Source: Lachnoclostridium sp. UBA903 (GTDB lineage Bacteria; Bacillota; Clostridia; Lachnospirales; Lachnospiraceae). From it: a stretch of 26,397 nt of DNA. The position numbers and the translations under genes are program-made. The notes under the pieces were generated by a model, which was given only the letters and a program-made list of their open reading frames with translations, had not been told where the DNA came from and made no database searches. This document shows positions 16,122-24,156 of this stretch, piece after piece. The stretch covers positions 99,767 to 126,163 of the forward strand of contig DBEP01000088.1 in NCBI GenBank assembly GCA_002294045.1, in the 5' to 3' direction. How positions within the stretch are numbered: the stretch's first letter is position 1; each line of letters opens with the position of its first letter.

Positions 16122-16161
16122 ATTATTATAATATCCGATATATAACAAGGAGGATAACAAC

Positions 16162-17172
16162 ATGGTTACAATTCATGATGTGGCAAAATTGGCCGGTGTT
16201 TCCATAGCTACCGTTTCTCATGTAATTAACAAAACGAAAAAAGTATCTTCTTCTACTGAAGAAAAGGTGCAGAAAGCTCTGTCGGCCTTGAACTATATTC
16301 CCAATACAGCTGCCAAAAGCCTGAAAACAAACAGTTATAAATCCATCGGTGTTATTGCGGAAGATATCTCCGCATTCAGTACTCCTCCCATTATAGATGC
16401 CGTATGCGGTTTTCTTAATGAGCAGGGATTTACGGTTAATCTCTGCAATCTCCGCACTTACAGCCATTCCCAGTACGATACACAGCTGCTGAAATCGAGT
16501 CTCAATATTCTGGAGGCTTCAAGAGCCAGCGGTGCAATCTATATCGGTGCCGCATCCCCCAATGTTTCCTATATCCGCTCACTGATTAAAGTGCCTGTCA
16601 TCTTTGCATACAGCACGGCATTAGCATCAGATTATTACATTGATTACGATAATTATGGAGCCGCCAGGCTCGCTGCCGGGCATCTGATTTCTCTCGGACA
16701 CAAACGCCTTGCTGTTATCACCGGATCATTGGACCAGGAATTCGTGCATCAGCGTATTATGGGATTTCAATCCGCACTCATTGATGCCTCTCTTATCCTT
16801 CCCCCTGATTATATACTTCCCGGAAATTGGAATTATGACCTTGCATACCAGCAGACATGCCGTCTTCTGGAACTTCCTGCTCCGCCTACTGCCATCTTTG
16901 CTATGAATGATTTTATGGCCTGTGCCGTAATCGCTGCCGGCCGAAAATATGGCCTGCGAATCCCCGAAGACCTGTCTGTTATCGGTTTTGATAACAGGAG
17001 CTGCTCGGCTTTTTGTACCCCGGCTATTACCACACTGGGTATTCCTCTTTATGAAATTGGTATTGCAGCGGCATCCTCCTTTTTAAACCTGATAAACGGA
17101 GAAGAAATCCCTCATAAACAGCTCCTGGACTGTGAGCTTATTCAAAGGGATTCCGTTATTTCACTTGTGTGA
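16162..17172 (+). CDS. LacI-family transcriptional regulator
   Basis: This 336-residue regulator has a LacI-type helix-turn-helix and hinge in the first 60 residues (TIHDVAKLAGVSIATVSHVIN, then the hinge YIPNTAAKSLKTNS). A periplasmic-binding-like effector domain fills the rest, with conserved IGFDN near residue 275 and AIFAMNDFMA around 250. AAGGAGG lies 9 nt before the ATG. It is divergent from the sugar transporter operon, with three matching operator candidates between them and in its own promoter. It should respond to a sugar released from the imported substrate. Repressor action is more likely than activation, given O2 just after the transporter start. Confidence 0.95.
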   Translation: MVTIHDVAKLAGVSIATVSHVINKTKKVSSSTEEKVQKALSALNYIPNTAAKSLKTNSYKSIGVIAEDISAFSTPPIIDAVCGFLNEQGFTVNLCNLRTYSHSQYDTQLLKSSLNILEASRASGAIYIGAASPNVSYIRSLIKVPVIFAYSTALASDYYIDYDNYGAARLAAGHLISLGHKRLAVITGSLDQEFVHQRIMGFQSALIDASLILPPDYILPGNWNYDLAYQQTCRLLELPAPPTAIFAMNDFMACAVIAAGRKYGLRIPEDLSVIGFDNRSCSAFCTPAITTLGIPLYEIGIAAASSFLNLINGEEIPHKQLLDCELIQRDSVISLV

Positions 17173-17194
17173 TTGACTGCGGTACCGGGCAGGC

Positions 17195-17274
17195 GTTTTA
17201 CACAGAGCCCGCTCTATGCGTAAAACAAGTAAGCCCCCGCCTATGTTTTGCAGAAAAAGCGGGGACTTACTTGT
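17195..17274. terminator. Two adjoining hairpins between converging genes
   Basis: An imperfect stem joins GTTTTAC (17195-17201) with GTAAAAC (17220-17226) and continues inward with GAGC/GCTC. A second, long stem pairs 17225-17240 with 17259-17274 (16 bp, one C-A mismatch, 18-nt loop). The second could end the EF-G-like transcript coming from the right, where TTTTAC follows, and the pair may also end the LacI transcript. Neither has a long uridine tract. Confidence 0.5.
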
Positions 17275-17402
17275 AAGGTTAAACAGTTTACTGTTGATTA
17301 ATGCAGTGCATACTTTTTTCCATAGCTGTATTGTTTCATTGGTTAATTCAGACGAAGAATCATGCCATACCGATGTCCGACCGGACGGTAATTAATTTCC
17401 CC

Positions 17403-19493
17403 TTATTCACCGCTGGCAATTAATTCTTTTTCGTTATCTTCAATTACCTTCCGCTGGATATCTGACGGTGCCTGCTCATAACGGCTGAATTCATAGGAGA
17501 AATCCCCTGCTCCCCCTGTCATGGAACGCAAATCCGTCGAATAGCCGTACATTTCGGAAAGAGGAATATCAGCCAGTATTTCCTGTTTTCCTCCGTGTAT
17601 TGGATTCATACCCAGCACCCGGCCCCGGCGTTTATTTAAATCACCCATAATATCACCGGTATATTTGTCCGGCACAACTACTCTTAAAGATACAATCGGC
17701 TCCAGAAGCACCGGAGACGCTCCCATGAACCCCTGCTTAAAGGCCTGAATGGTAGCCAGCTTAAAGGCCATTTCCGATGAATCCACCGGATGGTAGGAAC
17801 CGTCTACCAGAGTGGCTTTCAGGCCCACAACCGGATATCCGGCAACAGGCCCTTTCAGTACACATTCCGCGATTCCTTTATCTACTGCCGGGAAATAATT
17901 CTTCGGAACGGAACCGCCGAATACTTTCTCCTTAAATTCATAGGGCTGTTCCAGATTGCCGGAAGGCTCAAATTCAATGTGCACATCCCCGTACTGGCCG
18001 TGTCCTCCGGATTGTTTCTTATGCTTTCCCTGAACTCTTATTTTTTTGCGCAGGGTTTCTCTAAAGGGCACTCTGGGTTTCGTCAACTCAATATCAACCT
18101 TGTATTTTGCCTGAAGCTTGCTTACCACAACTTCTAACTGCTGGTCACCGATTCCGTACAGCAGGGTCTGTCTGTTTTCCTTGTCATTAACAACCTTAAG
18201 GGTCAGGTCCTCATCCATTAATTTAGCCAATGCCTGGGATACTTTATCATCATCCCCTTTGTTTAGGGGTTTAAAGCGCTGGTAGGTATAGGGTTTCGGC
18301 ATGTCCGGACGTTCATATACAACCGGAACGGCTTTGGTGGAAAGCGTATCGCCCGTTACCGTATCCGATAATTTGCCGATAGCTCCGATGTCTCCCGCAT
18401 GCAGCTGTGTTACTTCCATTTGTTCCTTTCCTCTCAATACATAGAGCCGGGAAATTTTTTCCTCCGTATCTTTATGGGCATTATAGATTACGGAATCGGA
18501 TTTTAATATGCCGGAGCATACTTTAACCAGTGAAAATTTACCGATGAACGGATCGGCTATGGTTTTAAATACCCTTGCCGTCATCGGAAGCTTTTCGTTA
18601 TAATCGGCCTTAAAGGCTTCTTGGGTCTTATAATTCTCTCCCGTAATCTCTTTTTTATCCGGCGCCGGGAAATACTTCTCGATGGCCTGTAAAAGCATAG
18701 TGGCCCCCTGTGCATATAAGCCGGAGCCCATCAGTACCGGAACAATGGTTCCGTCTATTACATTATTACGAAGTGCAAGAGAAATTTCATCCTGGGTAAA
18801 TTCTTCTCCTGCAAAATATTTTTCCATTAATTCTTCGCTGGTTTCAGCTACTGCTTCTAACAGCGTTTCACGGAATTTAGTCAGATTCTCCATGGAATAA
18901 TCCGGAATCGGGCATTCCTCATAATTTCCCGCTGAGGTGAACTTTCTTCCGCCCATCTTAACTACATTAACAAATCCGACAAATTTTTCGTTCTCTCTTA
19001 TTGGTATATGAAACGGGGCAATCTTTTTCCCGTAAATTTCAGTTAAATCCTCAACAACCTGACGATAGCTTGCATTATCGTCATCCATATCCGTTACAAA
19101 AAACATACGTGGCAGGTTATACTTCTCGCAATACTCCCATGCCTTCATGGTTCCGACCTCTACACTCGACTTGGCGGCAATTACAATGACTGCCGCATCC
19201 GCAGCATTCAATGCTTCCTCTACTTCCCCGACAAAATCAAAATAACCCGGAGTATCCAGAATATTAATCTTGGTATCCTCCCAAATAATAGGTACCACTG
19301 TGGTATTGATTGAAAAAAGACGTTTCACTTCTTCCTTATCATAATCACTTATGGTATTTCCCTCTTCAATCTTACCTTGACGCTTTGTAATTCCTGTTGT
19401 GTAGGCCATGGCTTCGACTAAGGTAGTCTTGCCACAGCCACCGTGGCCTAACAATACAACGTTTCGAATCTTTTCTGAAGTGTAAACATTCAT
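17403..19493 (-). CDS. EF-G-like translational GTPase, second paralogue type
   Basis: This 696-residue protein has the full EF-G domain order: G domain, domain II, and C-terminal domains III-V. Three GTPase motifs differ from elongation factor G. The P-loop GHGGCGKTTL (16-25) is intact. G3 reads DTPGYFDF at 80-87, with Tyr in place of the catalytic His. G4 reads TDMD at 134-137 in place of NKMD. The switch I RGITI motif is also absent, with KRLFSINTTV instead. This matches the divergent FusA2-like paralogues, not the housekeeping fusA. Start MNVYTSEK is chosen because GGAGG lies 8 nt upstream. Its role on the ribosome is unknown; translocation is not proven for such paralogues. Confidence 0.88.
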   Translation of the reverse strand: MNVYTSEKIRNVVLLGHGGCGKTTLVEAMAYTTGITKRQGKIEEGNTISDYDKEEVKRLFSINTTVVPIIWEDTKINILDTPGYFDFVGEVEEALNAADAAVIVIAAKSSVEVGTMKAWEYCEKYNLPRMFFVTDMDDDNASYRQVVEDLTEIYGKKIAPFHIPIRENEKFVGFVNVVKMGGRKFTSAGNYEECPIPDYSMENLTKFRETLLEAVAETSEELMEKYFAGEEFTQDEISLALRNNVIDGTIVPVLMGSGLYAQGATMLLQAIEKYFPAPDKKEITGENYKTQEAFKADYNEKLPMTARVFKTIADPFIGKFSLVKVCSGILKSDSVIYNAHKDTEEKISRLYVLRGKEQMEVTQLHAGDIGAIGKLSDTVTGDTLSTKAVPVVYERPDMPKPYTYQRFKPLNKGDDDKVSQALAKLMDEDLTLKVVNDKENRQTLLYGIGDQQLEVVVSKLQAKYKVDIELTKPRVPFRETLRKKIRVQGKHKKQSGGHGQYGDVHIEFEPSGNLEQPYEFKEKVFGGSVPKNYFPAVDKGIAECVLKGPVAGYPVVGLKATLVDGSYHPVDSSEMAFKLATIQAFKQGFMGASPVLLEPIVSLRVVVPDKYTGDIMGDLNKRRGRVLGMNPIHGGKQEILADIPLSEMYGYSTDLRSMTGGAGDFSYEFSRYEQAPSDIQRKVIEDNEKELIASGE

Positions 19494-19586
19494 TCTTTTT
19501 TCCTCCATTACTTAATATTTTTATACATCCTGTTACTGTTTTCTGCATACTGCACGGTATGAATTCCATGTAATACCCATGTTTAT

Positions 19587-19615
19587 ATTTTACTAAAAGT
19601 TGTCAGATTTTACAA
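19587..19615 (-). promoter_or_regulatory. Promoter of the EF-G-like gene
   Basis: On the minus strand TTGTAA (19610-19615) and TAAAAT (19587-19592) are separated by 17 bp. Matches to sigma-A consensus are 4 of 6 and 5 of 6. The leader to the start codon would be about 85 nt. Confidence 0.55.
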
Positions 19616-19740
19616 CCTTTTTATAGCAGTTTAACAAATATAATTATGTCAGGTCAGTAAACGTATAACATTATAATCAAAATAAATTTTTTATTTATCT
19701 TTTTTGTAGGTTTAATGACTTTTACAGACTTAATGTACCG

Positions 19741-19785
19741 GATTTTACACTTTAAATAGTAACGCTTTAAACTGTTACACTTTAA
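19741..19785. repeat. Three phased 15-nt direct repeats ahead of the aroF promoter
   Basis: Units at 19741-19755, 19756-19770 and 19771-19785 share the pattern (T/G)T(T/A)AC(A/G)CTTTAA at exactly 15-nt spacing. They end 12 nt before the aroF -35 box. The arrangement suggests a cooperative protein-binding site controlling aromatic amino acid synthesis, but no known box is matched. Confidence 0.6.
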
Positions 19786-19797
19786 TGTTTTACAGTA

Positions 19798-19826
19798 TTG
19801 ACATGCCCTTCGGTTTGTTGTAAAAT
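19798..19826 (+). promoter_or_regulatory. Promoter of the aroF-tyrA-aroA operon
   Basis: TTGACA (19798-19803) and TAAAAT (19821-19826) are exactly 17 bp apart, matching sigma-A consensus at 6 of 6 and 5 of 6. The leader to the aroF ATG is about 90 nt and shows only short hairpins (for example ACCGC/GCGGT), with no obvious attenuator. Confidence 0.8.
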
Positions 19827-19925
19827 GAGAACCATCCAATACATAACCGCTGCCTATGGCGGTCAAATATTACAAAATTATGTGGTCCCGGGAGGACTCC
19901 ATTTGAGAAAGGTTCAGGTAAATAT

Positions 19926-20939
19926 ATGATAATTGTTATGAAACCCAACGCAAAAAAAGAATCCATACAAAAAATCATTAAAATTATTGAGGGGAACGGA
20001 CTTACCGCCCATATATCCGATGGAAAGGAGGTAACCATTATCGGGGTTGTAGGAGACAAAACAAAACTCCAGGATCAGAATCTCGAAATTGCTGAAGACG
20101 TTGATAAAATAGTCCCGGTAACGGAAAGCTATAAATTAGCCAATAAAAAGTTCCATCCAAAGCCTTCGGTCATAAAAGTCGGCAGCGTATCCATCGGAGG
20201 CGGGGAGATCATTGTCATGTCCGGCCCCTGTGCGGTGGAAAGCAGAGAACAGCTGTTAGAAACAGCCCACGCCATTAAAAAAGCCGGTGCCCGGATTCTC
20301 CGCGGCGGAGCATATAAGCCGAGGACTTCTCCATATGCCTTCCAGGGCCTGGAAGAAGAAGGCTTAAAATACATGAAGGAAGCCAGGGAAGAAACCGGCC
20401 TGCCCGTCGTATGCGAAGTTACCAGTTTAGCCGCTATTGAAGCCGCAGTAAAATATGTAGATATGCTTCAGATCGGCGCAAGAAATATGCAGAATTTTTA
20501 TTTGTTAAAGGAAGCAGGTAAAACCGGCCTGCCCGTATTATTAAAGCGGGGCTTGTCCGCTACCATTGACGAATGGTTAAATGCGTCCGAATATATCATT
20601 GCGGAAGGCAACCCAAATGTAGTATTATGTGAACGAGGCATACGCACTTTTGAAACAGCCACCCGGAATACTTTGGATATCAGCGCGGTTCCGGTCATAA
20701 AAGATAAGAGTCATTTGCCGATTATTGTAGATCCCAGCCATGGCACCGGAGTAAGAAAATATGTTAAACCCCTGGCAATGGGTGCCGTTGCCGCCGGTGC
20801 GGACGGTCTTATGATCGAAGCCCATCCCAATCCGGCCATTGCACTTTCCGACGGTCCCCAGTCCCTTACTTTCCAGGAGCTTGCAAAATTAAGTTCAGAG
20901 CTCAGTCCTCTGGCTGCTTTAATGGGCAGAAAATTTTAA
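19926..20939 (+). CDS. aroF: 3-deoxy-7-phosphoheptulonate (DAHP) synthase
   Basis: DAHP synthase (337 residues) condenses phosphoenolpyruvate and erythrose 4-phosphate, the first step of the shikimate pathway. This is the type I beta form. An N-terminal ferredoxin-like domain of about 70 residues precedes the TIM barrel. Barrel landmarks are MSGPCAVES, the KPRTSPYAFQG loop, QIGARNMQNF, LLKRG and DPSHGTG. The N-terminal domain in relatives mediates feedback by tyrosine, phenylalanine or prephenate. AAAGG lies about 16 nt ahead of the ATG, somewhat far, but no better start exists. It is the first gene of aroF-tyrA-aroA. Confidence 0.97.
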   Translation: MIIVMKPNAKKESIQKIIKIIEGNGLTAHISDGKEVTIIGVVGDKTKLQDQNLEIAEDVDKIVPVTESYKLANKKFHPKPSVIKVGSVSIGGGEIIVMSGPCAVESREQLLETAHAIKKAGARILRGGAYKPRTSPYAFQGLEEEGLKYMKEAREETGLPVVCEVTSLAAIEAAVKYVDMLQIGARNMQNFYLLKEAGKTGLPVLLKRGLSATIDEWLNASEYIIAEGNPNVVLCERGIRTFETATRNTLDISAVPVIKDKSHLPIIVDPSHGTGVRKYVKPLAMGAVAAGADGLMIEAHPNPAIALSDGPQSLTFQELAKLSSELSPLAALMGRKF

Positions 20940-20956
20940 CCCCCAGGAGAAAACAT

Positions 20957-22066
20957 ATGAATGATATAACAGCCGGCTTTATCGGTTTTGGTTTAATTGG
21001 CGGCTCCATTGCCCGTGCCTTAAAGGAAATTAATCCGGGCAGCACTTTAATCGCCTATAATTATAATAAGAAAAAAACAGGGAATGGTCTTGCGAAGGCG
21101 GTTCAGGACAAAGTGCTGGACCATGTTTATACTGAGCTGGAAGAAGGTTTTCCCTCCTGTGACATTATTTTCTTATGCGCTCCCGTATTGTCCAATATAT
21201 CCTATTTATCCCGGTTAAAGGATATCATCAGACCCGACTGTATCTTAACCGATGTGGGCAGCGTTAAGGGGAATATACATAGTGCTGTGTCCGGATTGGG
21301 CCTGAACCGCCAATTTATCGGAGGGCATCCGATGGCTGGTTCCGAAAAAACCGGTTACCAGAATTCTCACAGCAGGCTTTTGGAAAATGCTTATTATATA
21401 CTGACTCCTACGGAGGAAACCTCACCCGAAATGCTGGACCGGCTGTATGGCATTGTTAAGGGAACCGGCGCTATTCCTTTAATTCTGTCTCCAAAAGAAC
21501 ATGATGACATTACGGCTGCCATCAGTCATGTGCCTCATATTATTGCCTCAGGCCTGGTAAATCTGGTAAAGGATTCCGATGACAGCTCTGAAAAAATGCG
21601 TACCTTAGCTGCCGGCGGATTTAAAGATATTACCCGGATTGCCTCCTCCTCCCCTGTTATGTGGCAGAATATCTGTTTGACCAATACAGACAGCATTCAA
21701 TCCTTTTTAAACCGCTATATCATTTACCTGAAAGAAATATCCCATGCTCTGGAGCAAAAAGATGAAGATTATCTTTACCGGTTCTTTGATACGGCGGGTG
21801 AATTCAGGGATTCCATCCCCAATAAGTCCATTGGCATGATGAAGAAAGTATTTGAAATCTATGTGGATATCATTGACGAGGCCGGTGCTATTGCTACCAT
21901 TGCCACACTCCTGGCCACCAACCGGATTAATATAAAAAATATCGGCATTATCCATAACCGGGAATTTGAACAGGGCGTGCTCCGGATTGAATTCTATGAG
22001 GAGGAAGCTTCTTTGCTGGCAGTTGAATTATTGAAGAAATACCGTTATACTGTTTATGAAAGATAA
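20957..22066 (+). CDS. tyrA: Prephenate dehydrogenase with ACT domain
   Basis: This 369-residue enzyme oxidatively decarboxylates prephenate to 4-hydroxyphenylpyruvate in the tyrosine branch. The Rossmann motif GFIGFGLIGGSIARA starts near residue 7. The active-site segment GGHPMAGSEKTGY and the helical domain with ISHVPHII follow. A C-terminal ACT domain (DEAGAIATIATLLATNRINI and after) is the usual site of tyrosine feedback. AGGAG precedes the ATG. The gap to aroF is 17 nt. NAD versus NADP preference is not resolved. Confidence 0.95.
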   Translation: MNDITAGFIGFGLIGGSIARALKEINPGSTLIAYNYNKKKTGNGLAKAVQDKVLDHVYTELEEGFPSCDIIFLCAPVLSNISYLSRLKDIIRPDCILTDVGSVKGNIHSAVSGLGLNRQFIGGHPMAGSEKTGYQNSHSRLLENAYYILTPTEETSPEMLDRLYGIVKGTGAIPLILSPKEHDDITAAISHVPHIIASGLVNLVKDSDDSSEKMRTLAAGGFKDITRIASSSPVMWQNICLTNTDSIQSFLNRYIIYLKEISHALEQKDEDYLYRFFDTAGEFRDSIPNKSIGMMKKVFEIYVDIIDEAGAIATIATLLATNRINIKNIGIIHNREFEQGVLRIEFYEEEASLLAVELLKKYRYTVYER

Positions 22067-22142
22067 ACAATACAAATATCCGGAAAAACTGCTGAAAAAG
22101 TTCCTTTTTAGATAGCCTCTTTCGGAAGATGGGAGATAGAAA

Positions 22143-23435
22143 ATGATATTACAGAAAGCAAAAGCATTAAAAGGTGAAATTACGGTTCCCGGTGATAAAT
22201 CCATTTCCCACAGAGCAGTTATGTTCGGAGCTCTGGCAGAGGGCACCACAGAGATTACCCATTTTCTCCAGGGGGCCGACTGCCTGTCTACAATCCGTTG
22301 TTTCCGCAGTATGGGAATCGATATAGAAAATATTCCTGAGCATAACCGCGTAACGGTCCGCGGCCGGGGACTGGACGGATTAAAGCAGCCTGTAGATATT
22401 CTGGATGTGGGCAACAGCGGAACAACCCTGCGCCTTATGTCCGGAATCCTGTGCGGACAAACTTTTTCCACCAGAATAACAGGTGATGATTCCATTAAAA
22501 AACGCCCCATGAACAGAGTAATAACTCCGCTGGCCAGGATGGGCGCAGATATAGAAAGCATGGAAGGCAACGGCTGCGCTCCCCTTTTGATACAGGGGCG
22601 AAAAGGTGCCCTTAACGGAATTTCCTATCAGTCACCGGTAGCTTCCGCCCAGGTCAAATCCGCGGTTTTACTGGCAGGTTTATACGGAAACGGCCCAACC
22701 TCGGTAACAGAACCCTATCTGTCCAGAAATCATACGGAATTAATGTTAAAAATGCTGGGTGCCGATATTGAAATAAAAGATACCACCGCAACCGTCAATC
22801 CTGCTCCAAAATTACATGCGGAAAAAATTACGGTTCCCGGTGACATTTCCTCTGCCGCTTATTTTATAGCGGCCGGTTTGATTATACCGGGTTCTGAGAT
22901 ATTGATTAAAAATGTGGGGATTAATCCTACCCGGGACGGCATCTTAAAAATATGCCGGAGGATGGGTGCCGATATTAAAATTGAAAATGTCCGGAATACG
23001 GATTCTGAAGCTACGGCAGATATATATGTCCGTTACGGAGAACTAAAGGGGACAGAAATCGGAGGCGCCATAATACCTGCCTTAATTGACGAGCTTCCTG
23101 TCCTTGCGGTTATGGCATGCTTTGCCAAGGGCAAAACCGTAATAAAGGATGCCGCCGAACTCAGGGTAAAGGAATCTGACCGTATTGCCGTCATGGTCCG
23201 TAACTTATCCCGGATGGGAGTTAAGGTTACAGCTACGGAAGACGGAATGATCATTGAAGGAGGCAATCCTCTAAAAGGCGGGGTAATTGACAGTAATTTG
23301 GACCATCGCATTGCCATGTCCTTTGCCGTTGCCGCGTTGGCCGCAGAAGGAGAAACCGAAATACTGGGAGCCGAATGCGCAGATATATCATATCCCGGTG
23401 TTTATTCCGATTTAAAAGGGTTAATACAGGGTTAA
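22143..23435 (+). CDS. aroA: EPSP synthase (5-enolpyruvylshikimate-3-phosphate synthase), class II type
   Basis: EPSP synthase (430 residues) transfers the enolpyruvyl group of PEP to shikimate 3-phosphate. All four signatures used to define the class II (less glyphosate-sensitive) enzymes are visible: GDK at 17-19 in GDKSISHR, SAQVK at 168-172, RNHTE at 195-199 and NPTR at 261-264. The PEP-binding loop reads GNSGTTLR at 90-97. The C-terminal KESDRIA and LDHRIAMSFA segments are also standard. ATGGGAG lies ahead of the ATG; 76 nt separate it from tyrA. A strong terminator follows. Sensitivity to glyphosate is inferred from class only. Confidence 0.97.
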   Translation: MILQKAKALKGEITVPGDKSISHRAVMFGALAEGTTEITHFLQGADCLSTIRCFRSMGIDIENIPEHNRVTVRGRGLDGLKQPVDILDVGNSGTTLRLMSGILCGQTFSTRITGDDSIKKRPMNRVITPLARMGADIESMEGNGCAPLLIQGRKGALNGISYQSPVASAQVKSAVLLAGLYGNGPTSVTEPYLSRNHTELMLKMLGADIEIKDTTATVNPAPKLHAEKITVPGDISSAAYFIAAGLIIPGSEILIKNVGINPTRDGILKICRRMGADIKIENVRNTDSEATADIYVRYGELKGTEIGGAIIPALIDELPVLAVMACFAKGKTVIKDAAELRVKESDRIAVMVRNLSRMGVKVTATEDGMIIEGGNPLKGGVIDSNLDHRIAMSFAVAALAAEGETEILGAECADISYPGVYSDLKGLIQG

Positions 23436-23456
23436 TTGTAGCTTAATACTAATACA

Positions 23457-23510
23457 ACGATAGCCTTCAAAGCTTATATTGGTTTGAAGGCTATCGTATT
23501 ATTATTAATT
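23457..23510 (+). terminator. Rho-independent terminator of aroF-tyrA-aroA
   Basis: A perfect 15-bp stem pairs 23457-23471 (ACGATAGCCTTCAAA) with 23483-23497, with an 11-nt loop. ATTATTATTAATT follows. It sits 21 nt after the aroA stop and between converging genes; in the minus direction the flank is less uridine-rich. Confidence 0.85.
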
Positions 23511-23520
23511 AAATTTAAAA

Positions 23521-23922
23521 TTATTTTAACACATTTTCTATTTTATCAATATAATCTGCGTCGGTATAATAGGTTTTTCCATCTACCGCAATATTTTTAG
23601 AAAGAATGCTTATATTATATTCATAACCATCTTTTTCAGTAATATTAAGCTGTATAACCATACCGGTTAAGATAGTATCTGATTGATATTCTTCCAGTTC
23701 CATGCCGGCCAATATCTTAAATACTGCATTTATATCTTTTTTAGTCATTTCTACTTTAGAATTTCTAACATAGCACTCTATTTTATCTATAGCTTCTAAT
23801 CTTTCTTGAGTAAAAACGGAATTTCTCACATTATCCTCCTGATTTTTAGCCGACATAAATATTATACCTGAGATAAATATAATTATTACAATAACAATAA
23901 ATATTAGTTTGATTTTTTTAAT
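23521..23922 (-). CDS. Small membrane-anchored protein of unknown function, apparent ATT start
   Basis: The recognisable frame with ATG (23856) codes 111 residues, but it is open further upstream to a TAA. The 22 codons before that ATG read I-KKIKLIFIVIVIIIFISGIIF, a textbook positively charged, hydrophobic anchor. There is no ATG, GTG or TTG in that stretch. An AAAAGGAAG ribosome site lies 9 nt before an ATT codon at 23920-23922. I therefore propose a 133-residue protein starting at ATT, with a membrane anchor at about 5-22 and a 110-residue extracytoplasmic part. No family is recognised. If the ATT is a sequence error for ATG, the conclusion on the anchor still holds. Confidence 0.6.
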   Translation of the reverse strand: MKKIKLIFIVIVIIIFISGIIFMSAKNQEDNVRNSVFTQERLEAIDKIECYVRNSKVEMTKKDINAVFKILAGMELEEYQSDTILTGMVIQLNITEKDGYEYNISILSKNIAVDGKTYYTDADYIDKIENVLK

Positions 23923-24011
23923 ATTTGTACACTTCCTTTTATTTTAAAAATTATTCGTTCAAATCCTGTTCATATATATTAACATATTTTCATTCTTGAA
24001 TTTTGCAATTA

Positions 24012-24051
24012 CTAACACATTCTAACCATTCTCGTCAACAATATGTGTTAG
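24012..24051. repeat. Inverted repeat CTAACACAT / ATGTGTTAG
   Basis: Perfect 9-nt arms (24012-24020 and 24043-24051) flank 22 nt. The repeat lies in the 234-nt gap between the end of queA and the start of the small membrane protein gene. It may be an operator for the latter or part of a small repeat element; no terminator-like uridine tract follows. Confidence 0.4.
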
Positions 24052-24156
24052 AACCATTATGACAGCGTTCGACAGTCAACATATAAAAAGTATGCACGAA
24101 TGGCTTAAGGAAAGAAAATGGAGCCTTAACCCTTACAACTTGGAACAATCGTGTGC

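Larger units (their letters stand above)
15643..16161. other. Divergent control region of the sugar locus
   Basis: This 519-base gap between the transporter operon and the LacI gene contains no supported gene. It holds the transporter promoter, three operator-like sites, the LacI promoter and a 6-bp hairpin (AAGAGG at 15675-15680 with CCTCTT at 15686-15691) in the transporter leader. The middle part, about 15840-16080, shows no recognisable element. Confidence 0.6.
19509..19797. other. Intergenic region between EF-G-like gene and aroF
   Basis: No gene is supported in these 289 bases. They contain the promoter of the EF-G-like gene, AT-rich sequence from 19620 to 19710, and the three phased repeats ahead of the aroF promoter. 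Confidence 0.6.

Noticed and set aside
19827..19925. Attenuator or T-box in the aroF leader
   Set aside because: No T-box sequence, leader peptide or terminator/antiterminator pair is present; only 4-5 bp stems are seen.
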